From: Candidatus Omnitrophota bacterium
GTDB taxonomy: Bacteria; Hinthialibacterota; Hinthialibacteria; Hinthialibacterales; JAKPRU01
Reading direction: 5' to 3'
Assembly (NCBI GenBank): GCA_029568995.1
Contig: JAKPYU010000796.1
Coordinates: 1-34,054 of the forward strand
Length of the DNA stretch: 34,054 nucleotides
This document shows positions 15,722 through 23,443 of this stretch, piece by piece. Below the pieces are notes generated by a model. It ran no database searches, was not told the origin of the DNA, and saw only the letters and a list, made by a program, of their open reading frames with translations. The first letter of the stretch is position 1; each line of letters begins with the position of its first letter. A program made the position numbers and the translations under genes.

Positions 15722-16735
15722 ATGCGCTTTCTGATCATCGGTTGTGGCTCAATGGGCAAACGTCGAGCGAGGGTCCTCAAGAAACTGGGATATGAGGATG
15801 TTCTTGCGCTGGACACCCGGACAGATCGCCTGGAGGAGATGCACTCCCAATCGCCTCATGTTCGGGGATTCGGAAATTTCGACCGTGCGGTTGAGGCTGG
15901 CGCAGACATGGCGCTGATCTGTGTCCCACCGCACTTGCACATTGATTTCCTGTTGAAATGTATCGACTTACGTCTTCCCACATTCTGCGAAGGTCCTCTC
16001 GTGATGACCCTGGATGACATGGATCGGGTGATTGAGGGGGCGAACAAGAGGCAGGTGTTCGTCGCACCCAGCTGCACCTACCTCCACGCCGAGGTCCATC
16101 ACAAGGTCAAAGAGATCATCGACAGCGACAGAATCGGCAAACCGCTCGCCATGATCTCCCATGTCGGGCATCACGTCGCCAACTGGCATCCCTACGAGGA
16201 CTATCGCCGCTTTTACGCGTCGAAACGCTCCGAAGGCGGGATGTGTTTCGATATGCTTCCGCACGACTTCCACACGGTGGAGTACCTGCTCGGCGATGTC
16301 TGCGGACTTTCCTGCATGGCACGAATGCGGTCCGAGAACATCGAAACCGATGAGGGAGCGTGCGATGTCTACGATGTGATTCTGGACATGAAATCCGGCG
16401 CTTCAGTGGTGGTTCACCAGGACATGTTTCAGCGTCCTTTCGGACATTACCGCAAAATCATGGGCGAAAGCGGGGCGGTGGAATGGAACTGGAAAACTGT
16501 CCGGCTCTGCGAGTACAAGGGATCTCAATTCCACGATGAACCCGAATGGGAAACCGTTCCGCTGAGTGAGAATTACCACCTGGAAAACGCCTACGATGGC
16601 GAGATTCTTCACGTCATCCGGGCCTGTGAAGGAAAAGAAAAATACCTCATGCCGCTGGAGAAAGAGAGACGGATTCTCGAATGGATGCTCGCATGTGAGG
16701 AGAGTTCCAGAAAAGGAATCCACATTACCTGGTAG
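15722..16735 (+). CDS. Gfo/Idh/MocA family NAD(P)-dependent oxidoreductase
   Basis: 337 residues with an N-terminal Rossmann fold (FLIIGCGSMGKRRARVLKKLG, a GxGxxG-type nucleotide site) and the C-terminal alpha/beta domain of the family (GGMCFDMLPHDFHTVEYLLGD, where the catalytic Asp-x-x-x-His region sits). These enzymes usually oxidise or reduce sugars or sugar acids. The usual Glu-Lys-Pro motif reads Glu90-Gly91-Pro92 here (FCEGPLVMT), so the conserved Lys is missing; substrate or chemistry may differ. A GGAG-type site lies upstream of the ATG. The aldolase gene follows 33 bases later on the same strand, so the two probably share a transcript and a pathway. Confidence 0.88.
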   Translation: MRFLIIGCGSMGKRRARVLKKLGYEDVLALDTRTDRLEEMHSQSPHVRGFGNFDRAVEAGADMALICVPPHLHIDFLLKCIDLRLPTFCEGPLVMTLDDMDRVIEGANKRQVFVAPSCTYLHAEVHHKVKEIIDSDRIGKPLAMISHVGHHVANWHPYEDYRRFYASKRSEGGMCFDMLPHDFHTVEYLLGDVCGLSCMARMRSENIETDEGACDVYDVILDMKSGASVVVHQDMFQRPFGHYRKIMGESGAVEWNWKTVRLCEYKGSQFHDEPEWETVPLSENYHLENAYDGEILHVIRACEGKEKYLMPLEKERRILEWMLACEESSRKGIHITW

Positions 16736-16768
16736 CCCCTCGCGGGACTCAACAGAAGGAGTCATTCA

Positions 16769-17686
16769 TTGACACAAACCACATTTGCACTCAAAGGGAT
16801 CTTACCCGCCCTCAGTACACCGTTCGCGCCGGATGGAACCGTCAACATATCGGTATTGCGCCGCATGGTCCGGTACCACCTGTCCGTCGGCTGCCATGGA
16901 TTTTTTGTCTGCGGAACCGCCGGAGAGGGTTTGCTGCTCTCCCGTGACGAGCGACGGCTTGTTGTCGAAACGGTCATGGATGAAATTGCGGGGCAGGTTC
17001 CCATTATTGTCCACGTCGGCACAGTTTCCACCCGCGAATCGGCGGCGCTTGCCAAAGATGCCGCCGAGCTGGGCGCGTCCGCAGTCTCCAGCATTCCGCC
17101 CGTGTATTATCCCGTCGGCCTGGAGGGAATCATCGAGCATCTGAAAGCCATCTCCGGTGCATCGGGTCTCCCCACATACTATTACCATATCCCCATCATC
17201 TCCCATGTTCCCCTTGTCCTGAACGATTTCATGGAAATCATCGACCAGGTACCCGGCCTGGTGGGATTCAAGTTCACCTTCCCGGACTTGCACCTCCTGT
17301 GGTGTATCCTGGATGCCGCCGGGCCGGATTCGATTTCAATCCTCTACGGAATGGACGAGCAGCTGCTTCAGGGATTGATCAGTGGGGCTGTGGGCGGCAT
17401 CGGTTCGACCTATAATTATCAGTCGAAGACGGTTGTCCAACTCTACGAGGCGTTCTGCCGGGGGGATCTCGACACCGCTATGCAGATGCAGCGGAAAGTC
17501 AACGCCGTGGTGAGGATTCTCCGGAAGTACGGCGGGAACCTGGCAACGGAAAAAGAAATCATGAAAATGCTGGGGTATGAAGTCGGGCAGCCGCGCGGCC
17601 CCATACGCCCGTTCCCGCAGGACCGCACCGCGCTCATCCGAAAAGAGCTGGAGGATATCGGTTTCTTCAACGGACGCATGATATAA
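16769..17686 (+). CDS. Dihydrodipicolinate synthase / N-acetylneuraminate lyase family aldolase
   Basis: 305 residues of the DapA/NanA (beta/alpha)8 aldolase family, which split or join pyruvate and an aldehyde through a Schiff base. Visible residues: the GTAGEG loop (49-54) that binds the keto-acid carboxylate, Tyr139 in YYYHIP, and the Schiff-base Lys168 in VGFKFT. The FKFT form and YYYHIP resemble neuraminate or sugar-acid lyases more than true DapA. The start codon is TTG at 16769, supported by AAGGAG (16756-16761) 7 bases upstream; no ATG fits. Next to the oxidoreductase it most likely belongs to a catabolic route for sialic acid or a 2-keto-3-deoxy sugar acid. Exact substrate unknown. 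Confidence 0.88.
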   Translation: MTQTTFALKGILPALSTPFAPDGTVNISVLRRMVRYHLSVGCHGFFVCGTAGEGLLLSRDERRLVVETVMDEIAGQVPIIVHVGTVSTRESAALAKDAAELGASAVSSIPPVYYPVGLEGIIEHLKAISGASGLPTYYYHIPIISHVPLVLNDFMEIIDQVPGLVGFKFTFPDLHLLWCILDAAGPDSISILYGMDEQLLQGLISGAVGGIGSTYNYQSKTVVQLYEAFCRGDLDTAMQMQRKVNAVVRILRKYGGNLATEKEIMKMLGYEVGQPRGPIRPFPQDRTALIRKELEDIGFFNGRMI

Positions 17687-17731
17687 CGGCTCGCAGAGTA
17701 GGCAACGCGGTGTCTCAAGCAGCTCGGGATT

Positions 17732-17771
17732 TCCCTCCCCAAGATTGGGGAGGGTAGGGTGGGGTTGATAA
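17732..17771. repeat. Dispersed hairpin repeat, family B, copy 1
   Basis: CCCTCCCC (17733-17740), loop AAGATT, GGGGAGGG (17747-17754), then TAGGGTGGGGTTGATAA. All 40 bases are identical to 29728-29767, which lies inside a gene. Here it is 45 bases past the aldolase stop codon and may also act as a transcript end. Confidence 0.85.
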
Positions 17772-17875
17772 GTCCAGCAGATTCAATACCCTTAGTCACA
17801 AACGGGCAAGCCCCTCTCCAAAGACTCTTGCCGTCAGCCGAACATGCGGCATAATCATGACGGAGGTAAGATGTG

Positions 17876-18343
17876 ATGAACGAGTCGTCCGATCCTGACG
17901 AGAAGTTTGTCCTCTCTGCCTTTGCGCAGCTTATGCAGGAAATTCGGGATCAAACAAATCAGGTGCATAGTTGGACAAAGCTATATTTGTCAATTCAGGC
18001 AGCACTGGCTGTGGCCCTATCATTTCTTATTAAGCTCGGCTCCAATGGGGGATTCATTGTCAACGCGGGCAACGCGGGGAGTATTGTCATCCCCATCCTC
18101 GGTATTGCGACCAGTTGGTGCTTGACAGACATCATCCTGCATGAGATGAGTTGGCAGGGGGAGTTCATCAGGCAAATTCGGAAGCTCCCCAAGTTACCAG
18201 CGATATACCCAGTTGACCCAGATCCGCGAGGTCGCAGTTATATCGGCAAGCGGTTCTGCGTGCTCCGAATCTTTCTCATTGCTGGCTGGGCAATTTGGTT
18301 ATCTGTGTCAGTCTATCAAATCATCTGGGGCGGCACGGCATAG
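17876..18343 (+). CDS. Small membrane protein, unrecognised
   Basis: 155 residues, not matched to a family I know. GGAGG (17862-17866) serves either the ATG at 17876 (9-base spacing) or a GTG at 17873 (6 bases); I took the ATG. After a polar N-terminal 40 residues there are about three hydrophobic stretches: YLSIQAALAVALSFLI, SIVIPILGIATSWCL and FLIAGWAIWLSVSVYQII. A basic, Pro-containing loop (RQIRKLPKLPAIYPVDPDPRGRSYIGKR) lies before the last, so an inner-membrane protein is likely. The gene stands alone between a family B repeat and the next unassigned gene. Confidence 0.7.
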   Translation: MNESSDPDEKFVLSAFAQLMQEIRDQTNQVHSWTKLYLSIQAALAVALSFLIKLGSNGGFIVNAGNAGSIVIPILGIATSWCLTDIILHEMSWQGEFIRQIRKLPKLPAIYPVDPDPRGRSYIGKRFCVLRIFLIAGWAIWLSVSVYQIIWGGTA

Positions 18344-18468
18344 AAGCGACGTCAACATGCGGTCGCGTAGCCGGATGACGACTGGTTGGAGCATCGGGCC
18401 TCTGTGCCGCGAAAAGGGTGTTTTGACATGTCATCATCTCCGCAATTCCATTTAATCGGGAGAATCCC

Positions 18469-18921
18469 ATGATTTCCTGCACCGAATTTATCTGGGTATA
18501 CGGCGAACTGTTCCGATTCCTCGAAGAACACGGCGGCGAGGCCAAGGTCATTGAGTTCTGGCAGGGCATCGCCGACAAGTTCCTGTGGAATCTGCGTCAG
18601 TACATTGAGGAAGACGGCCTCAAGGGGATGCACCGATACTGGACTCATACCCTGGGCGAGGAGGGTGGAAAGCATCGATTGACCCTGTATGACGACATGT
18701 TTGTGATCGACATGCACGACTGCCCATCGGCCAGGTTAATCTTCCAGGACCGACGGATCCCGCCTTATGAAAAGTACTGTGAACACTGCCGATGGCTGTA
18801 CCCCCCGCTGATCCGCCAATACGGATACGAAGTGGACTACCACATCATCGACTGCGAAAAGGGGATGTGCCGAATGACCGTCCGCAAGCCCCCCGGCGCG
18901 AAGACACCGGATAAAAAGTAA
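18469..18921 (+). CDS. Cysteine-rich soluble protein, ATC-hydrolase-like pattern
   Basis: 150 residues. GGGAG (18458-18462) lies 6 bases before the ATG. The C-terminal half is rich in Cys and His: FVIDMHDCPSARL, EKYCEHCRWLYPPL, and YHIIDCEKGMCRMTV. The order HDCP, YCxHC, IxxCxxGxC resembles the L-2-amino-thiazoline-4-carboxylate hydrolase-like family, whose members often carry YCxH and GDPxCxF, but the match is from memory of motifs and I am not sure. The Cys pairs could bind a metal. No signal peptide or membrane segment. No operon partner is clear. Confidence 0.65.
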   Translation: MISCTEFIWVYGELFRFLEEHGGEAKVIEFWQGIADKFLWNLRQYIEEDGLKGMHRYWTHTLGEEGGKHRLTLYDDMFVIDMHDCPSARLIFQDRRIPPYEKYCEHCRWLYPPLIRQYGYEVDYHIIDCEKGMCRMTVRKPPGAKTPDKK

Positions 18922-18931
18922 TCGCAATTCT

Positions 18932-18957
18932 TTGGAGTGCGGCAGCGTAGCTGCCGC
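18932..18957. repeat. Dispersed hairpin repeat, family A, copy 2
   Basis: TTGGAGTGC leads into GCGGCAGC (18939-18946), loop GTA, GCTGCCGC (18950-18957). Orientation is opposite to copies 1 and 3. It lies 10 bases past the stop codon of the preceding gene. Confidence 0.75.
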
Positions 18958-19012
18958 CGTCGCGTGAATTTCCTTTTCCGTCGAAGTTACGATTAAAGAA
19001 CGCGCAGCACAA

Positions 19013-19042
19013 CCGTCATTCCGGACTCGATCCGGAATCCAG
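19013..19042. repeat. Dispersed hairpin repeat, family E, copy 1
   Basis: ATTCCGGA (19018-19025), loop CTCGA, TCCGGAAT (19031-19038), within the frame CCGTC...CCAG. A related copy with a different loop lies at 33209-33238. Hairpins of the CGTCATTCCGG...CCGGAATCCAG type are common dispersed elements in bacteria. Confidence 0.7.
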
Positions 19043-19056
19043 ACAGAGACAATAAG

Positions 19057-19084
19057 GCGGGAGCTGCGCTCCCGCACTCCAAGG
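19057..19084. repeat. Dispersed hairpin repeat, family A, copy 3 (compensatory change)
   Basis: GCGGGAGC (19057-19064), loop TGC, GCTCCCGC (19068-19075), then ACTCCAAGG. Compared with copies 1 and 2, the fifth base of the left arm is G instead of C and its partner is C instead of G, so pairing is kept. It sits between two converging genes, 16 bases before the end of pilC. Confidence 0.75.
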
Positions 19085-19100
19085 AAAAACTCTCCGCCCT

Positions 19101-20345
19101 TTACTTGATCGCGTTCGTCACGCTGAAGATTGGGAGATAGAGCGCGACGACGACGGTCCCGATGATGCCTCCGAGCATCACGATCAGCAGCGGCTCGATC
19201 AGCTTCGCCAATCCGTCTACCGCGTCGTCCACCTCGCGTTCATACGCTTCCGCGACCTTGATCAGCATCTTATCCAGCGCGCCGGTTTCTTCTCCGACCG
19301 CGATCATGTGGACCACCAGTGGGGGGAACACCGGAAACGCCCGCATCGGCTCGCTCACCGTATCGCCATCGCGGATGGATGCGTGGATGTCAATCATGGC
19401 GCGGGAAATGACCTCATTCCCGGAGGTATCCTTTACGATCAACAGGGTCTGAAGAATCGGTACACCCGTATCCAGCAGCGTTCCGAAGGTTCGGGCGAAA
19501 CGCGCCACGGCGGATTTCTGCAGAATCGCCCCGAAAATGGGCAGCCGGAGCTTGATCCGGTCCATCACGTAAGCGCCGAAATCCGTAGAGGTGAACAACT
19601 TGATCGCCGTAATCGTCCCAATAATCACAGTCGGCGGTATCCACCAATTGACGACAATCCAATTACTGAAGTCGATCAGGTATTGCGTCAGAACCGGCAA
19701 ATCGGCTCCAAGACCGGAGAACATTTCGGCAAACTTGGGAACCACGAAAATCAAAATGATACTGACCACGGTCAAGGCGATTGTGATAACCACGGCCGGA
19801 TACCACATGGCGCCTTTGACCTTCGAGCGGACGGCGGCGGCTTTCTCACTAAAGAGCGCCAGACGTTCCAGCACGGTTTCCAGCGCACCGCCCAACTCGC
19901 CTGCCTTGATCATGTTCACATAAAGACGGTTGAAAATACGGGGGTGTTTAGCCATGGATTCCGAGAGGGTGGACCCGCCTTCGACGCTCTCGATCATGCT
20001 GTGAATCGCATCCTTCATATTCCGGTTCTCGACTTGCTCTTCCAGAATCTGCAAGCTGCGCAAAAGCGGCAGACCGGCACCGACCAGGGTCGATAACTGC
20101 CGGGTAAACGCGGAAAGATCCTTCAGGGGAACCTTGCCGCGCGAAATGGCCATGCTGATCCATTTGAAAATCGGAAGATCGGCCAGGTCCATCTGCCCGA
20201 CGCCGCTCTTGAGCCTGGCAACCTCGGTGGTGAAATACCCCATGCTACGGAGTCGCTCGACAACGGCCTCTTCACCGGTGGCATCGATATTTCCTCGAAT
20301 CTCTTTGCCACCTTTGTCGAGGGCCTTGTAGGAATACAGTGCCAT
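19101..20345 (-). CDS. pilC: Type IV pilus inner-membrane platform protein PilC (GspF family)
   Basis: 414 residues, normal for PilC. The N terminus ALYSYKALDKGGKEIRGNIDA is the family signature. Two copies of the T2SS-F domain follow: the first includes FTRQLSTLVGAGLPLLRSL, the second FARTFGTLLDTGVPILQTL. Membrane segments include VVITIALTVVSIILIFVV, a segment around WWIPPTVIIGTITAI, and the C-terminal LLIVMLGGIIGTVVVALYLPIF. PilC sits in the inner membrane and couples the cytoplasmic motor ATPases to the growing pilus. AAGGAG (20354-20359) lies 8 bases before the ATG, and the PilB gene ends 39 bases upstream, so they form one operon. No pilin, prepilin peptidase or PilMNOPQ genes are in view. 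Confidence 0.95.
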   Translation of the reverse strand: MALYSYKALDKGGKEIRGNIDATGEEAVVERLRSMGYFTTEVARLKSGVGQMDLADLPIFKWISMAISRGKVPLKDLSAFTRQLSTLVGAGLPLLRSLQILEEQVENRNMKDAIHSMIESVEGGSTLSESMAKHPRIFNRLYVNMIKAGELGGALETVLERLALFSEKAAAVRSKVKGAMWYPAVVITIALTVVSIILIFVVPKFAEMFSGLGADLPVLTQYLIDFSNWIVVNWWIPPTVIIGTITAIKLFTSTDFGAYVMDRIKLRLPIFGAILQKSAVARFARTFGTLLDTGVPILQTLLIVKDTSGNEVISRAMIDIHASIRDGDTVSEPMRAFPVFPPLVVHMIAVGEETGALDKMLIKVAEAYEREVDDAVDGLAKLIEPLLIVMLGGIIGTVVVALYLPIFSVTNAIK

Positions 20346-20384
20346 GGTCGATTCTCCTTCGCCGTCTTCCCGGCTTGATCCCGT

Positions 20385-22247
20385 TTACTGTACCGTAGAG
20401 TGCAAAATTTCCTCCGGGGTGGTAATCCCCTGGATCACTTTCTGCCAACCGTCTTCGCGCAGAGTCCGCATTCCATCCTTGCGTGCCTGGTGGAATATCT
20501 CGGAACTGGCCGCACGCTTCAACACCAATTCCTTGACCAGATCCGTCAACGTCAATAACTCAAAAATCCCGGCCCGTCCCCGATACCCCGTATAGTTACA
20601 TTCGGAGCACCCTTTTCCATGGAAAAATGTGATATTGGCAACATCTTCGGGGCTGACACCCATCTCCTTCAAAACGTACGGATCCGGGGTATAGGGTTCC
20701 TTGCAATCCAGACAGATCACGCGCACCAGGCGCTGGGCCACTACGGCCACAACCGCCGATGTAATCAGGAACGGTTCGACGTCCATATCGATCAGACGGG
20801 TCAGGGTCCCCGGCGCATCGTTTGTGTGCAGGGTGGAGAGCACCAGGTGTCCGGTCAGCGATGACTCGATAGCCATGGAAGCCGTCTCCAGGTCACGAAT
20901 CTCTCCCACCATGATGATGTCCGGGTCCTGACGAAGAATGGAGCGAAGACACCGGGCAAAGGTCAATCCCACCGCCTGGTTGATATTAACCTGGACAATC
21001 CCGTCCATCTGGTACTCGACCGGGTTCTCGGTGGTAATCATTTTCAGCATGGGGCTGAAGATTCGCGCCAGCGAGGCGTACATCGAAGTCGTCTTTCCAC
21101 AACCTGTCGGGCCGGTCACCAGGACAATCCCGTTCGGACGGTTGATCACTTTTTCATAAATCTCCAGCGTGTCCGGCAGCATCCCCAGCTGGTCCAACTG
21201 AAGCCCCATGACCTCGCTGTCCAGGATACGCATCACGACGCTTTCGCCGTTCACGGTCGGCAGGCAGGACACACGAAGTTCCACGTTCCGGTCGGCCATG
21301 GCCAGCTTGATACGACCGTCCTGCGGAAGACGACGTTCCGCAATGTTCAGTCCGGCCATAACCTTGACACGAGAGATGATCGCATTTGTCAAATGTTTCG
21401 GCGGCGGGACCGTTTCGTGCAGAATGCCGTCCACGCGGTATCGGATACGAAGCGAACGCTCAAACGGTTCGATGTGCAAGTCGGAGGCGCGTTCCTTGAT
21501 CGCCTGCAAAAGAACCAGGTTCACCAGTTTCACAATGGGAGCCTCGTTTGCGATCCGTTCCAGGTCCCCGAAATTCTCCTCCTTCAAGTCGATCACGTAT
21601 CGTTCGCTCTGCAGCGATGACAAGACCTCGTCCACGGATTCCTGGCCGGTCCCGTAGTACTCATCGATCAAAGATTGGATTTCGTCCGCATTTCCGATGA
21701 CGCCTTCGATCTCATGCCCCAGCCACACCCGCAAATCGTCGATGGTGCGCACATTGAGCGGATCGACCAGGGCAATCGTGACCACACTGGTTTGTTTGTT
21801 GAGCCGGACGGGAAAGACTTTGTATTGCCGGGCGAGCTCGGGAGAGACCAGGTTCAAGGCCTCTTCATCGAATTCGATTTCCGAAAGTTTGACAAACGGC
21901 ATCCCGACCTGGGTGGCATACAGTTTCAACAGGTCTTCTTCGGTCGCATAATCCGAAGTCGATTCCGCTGCCGCCTGCTCCATCACCGCATCGCGAACAG
22001 ACTGTGCGGCTTCCTCCCCGACGTATCCCTTGCCGGTACCCCCATCCCCGAAGGATTCGTCACCCATTTCGGAGAGATCTTCCCGTTGTTCTTTGGGAGT
22101 CTCTTCCTCACCTTCCAGTAGTGCAAGCGTACTGGCGGCAATGTCCGCCGCCGGTGCTCCGGAGGCTTTTCTTGTTTTTTCCTGGCCCGGTGCCGGAGCC
22201 GGCGTTGCCTCGGGAGCCTTCGTTTTTTTTCTGCCTAATCCCAGCAT
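20385..22247 (-). CDS. pilB: Type IV pilus extension ATPase PilB (GspE family), copy 1
   Basis: 620 residues. After a low-complexity Ala/Pro/Glu N-terminal 80 residues comes an MshEN domain (EDLLKLYATQVGMPFVKL, ending DEIQSLIDEYYG), which in relatives binds c-di-GMP or contacts the platform. The ATPase domain has Walker A GPTGCGKTTS, an Asp box region, Walker B IIMVGEIRDLETA and the His box HLVLSTLHTNDA. A zinc-binding four-Cys motif follows: CLDC and CSEC. PilB powers pilus assembly in the cytoplasm. AAGGAG (22253-22258) precedes the ATG by 5 bases. Walker A has Cys where the usual residue is Ser (GPTGSGKT); this is a known variation and should be functional. Confidence 0.94.
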   Translation of the reverse strand: MLGLGRKKTKAPEATPAPAPGQEKTRKASGAPAADIAASTLALLEGEEETPKEQREDLSEMGDESFGDGGTGKGYVGEEAAQSVRDAVMEQAAAESTSDYATEEDLLKLYATQVGMPFVKLSEIEFDEEALNLVSPELARQYKVFPVRLNKQTSVVTIALVDPLNVRTIDDLRVWLGHEIEGVIGNADEIQSLIDEYYGTGQESVDEVLSSLQSERYVIDLKEENFGDLERIANEAPIVKLVNLVLLQAIKERASDLHIEPFERSLRIRYRVDGILHETVPPPKHLTNAIISRVKVMAGLNIAERRLPQDGRIKLAMADRNVELRVSCLPTVNGESVVMRILDSEVMGLQLDQLGMLPDTLEIYEKVINRPNGIVLVTGPTGCGKTTSMYASLARIFSPMLKMITTENPVEYQMDGIVQVNINQAVGLTFARCLRSILRQDPDIIMVGEIRDLETASMAIESSLTGHLVLSTLHTNDAPGTLTRLIDMDVEPFLITSAVVAVVAQRLVRVICLDCKEPYTPDPYVLKEMGVSPEDVANITFFHGKGCSECNYTGYRGRAGIFELLTLTDLVKELVLKRAASSEIFHQARKDGMRTLREDGWQKVIQGITTPEEILHSTVQ

Positions 22248-22296
22248 GGTTTCTCCTTGCTTTATCCGACCGGGTCGGATGCTTGCCCAGTCTTTA

Positions 22297-23352
22297 TCAG
22301 GAAAACATCAGTTTATGGCGCATGTCTTCCGGATCCTGACACCGTTCCATGGCGGTCTCCGCCGTAATGAGATCGGCTTTCACCAACCGCAGCAGAAATG
22401 CATCCAGGGTTGTCATTCCCAACCGTGCACCGGTCTGAATCATGGAAAGAATTCGGTTGGTTTTCCGTTCCCGAATCAGGTTCGCGATAGCCGGTGTCAT
22501 CAGCATGATTTCATAGGCCGCGATTCGGCCCTTGCCTCCCTTTCGTCCCATCAACTGCTGGGCGATGGAGGCAATCATGGTCACAGACAACTGCATTCGG
22601 ATCTGCTCCTGCTGGTTGACCGGGAATGCGTCCACGATTCGGTTGATGGTCTGGGAGGCGCTGTTGGTGTGGAGCGTGGCGAACACCAGGTGGCCGGTTT
22701 CCGCCGCCGTGATGGCGGCGCTCATGGTTTCCGGGTCGCGCATTTCGCCGACCAGAATCACATCCGGGTCCTGGCGCAACGCCGCCCGCAATCCATGCGC
22801 AAAGGAAACCACATCGATATGCAGCTCCCGGTGCGTCACAATGGACCGCCGGTGCGGATGGTAATACTCAATCGGGTCTTCAATCGTGATGATGTGCGTA
22901 TCGCGTTCGCGGTTGATATAGTCGATCATTGACGCGAGGGTTGTCGTCTTCCCGGAACCCGTCGGCCCCACAACCAGAACGAGTCCACGAGGTCGATGCA
23001 GCAGCTCCTTGATCGCGTCGATGGGCAATCCCAGCTGCTCGAAACTGAGAATGCGGGACGGAATCAGACGCATGACCATCCCGTAATTCCCCATGTTTCG
23101 GAAGATGGAAACACGGAACCGGGCCAGGTTCTGGAACGCATACCCATAGTCGGCAGAGCCGATTTCCGCGATGGCCTCGCGGTGCATGTCCGGCGAGATG
23201 CTCTGCATCAGGTATTCCGTGTCCTCGGGGCGGAGCGGCTCGTTTCCAAGATCCTCGAGTCGACCGTCAATCCGAATCACGGGGGGGCGGCCCACGCGCA
23301 AATGAAGATCGGAAGCATCCCGCTCCACGACAATCTTCAGAAGATCCGTCAT
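22297..23352 (-). CDS. pilT: Type IV pilus retraction ATPase PilT
   Basis: 351 residues, normal for PilT. The ATG at 23350-23352 gives the usual N terminus MTDLLKIVVERDASDLHLRVG; the frame is open upstream, and a TTG at 23385 with GGAGG 11 bases before it is an alternative that would add 11 residues. Motifs in order: Walker A GPTGSGKTTTLASM, Asp box ITIEDPIEY, Walker B VILVGEMRDPETM, His box HLVFATLHTNSA and the retraction-specific AIRNLIRE-like segment AIANLIRERKTNRI. PilT depolymerises the pilus to pull the cell or take up DNA. It sits between two PilB genes, 49 and 91 bases away. Confidence 0.93.
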   Translation of the reverse strand: MTDLLKIVVERDASDLHLRVGRPPVIRIDGRLEDLGNEPLRPEDTEYLMQSISPDMHREAIAEIGSADYGYAFQNLARFRVSIFRNMGNYGMVMRLIPSRILSFEQLGLPIDAIKELLHRPRGLVLVVGPTGSGKTTTLASMIDYINRERDTHIITIEDPIEYYHPHRRSIVTHRELHIDVVSFAHGLRAALRQDPDVILVGEMRDPETMSAAITAAETGHLVFATLHTNSASQTINRIVDAFPVNQQEQIRMQLSVTMIASIAQQLMGRKGGKGRIAAYEIMLMTPAIANLIRERKTNRILSMIQTGARLGMTTLDAFLLRLVKADLITAETAMERCQDPEDMRHKLMFS

Positions 23353-23443
23353 TTCATATTTGGTAGTCTTTCTTGTGTTGACCAAGGTCCAATCTGCCTC
23401 CGGTGCCTGAAGTATAAACTTCGGTTTATCGTTCGATCCGGGC

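Noticed and set aside
19308-20096. 262-codon frame opposite pilC
   Set aside because: Antisense shadow of a firmly identified pilC gene.
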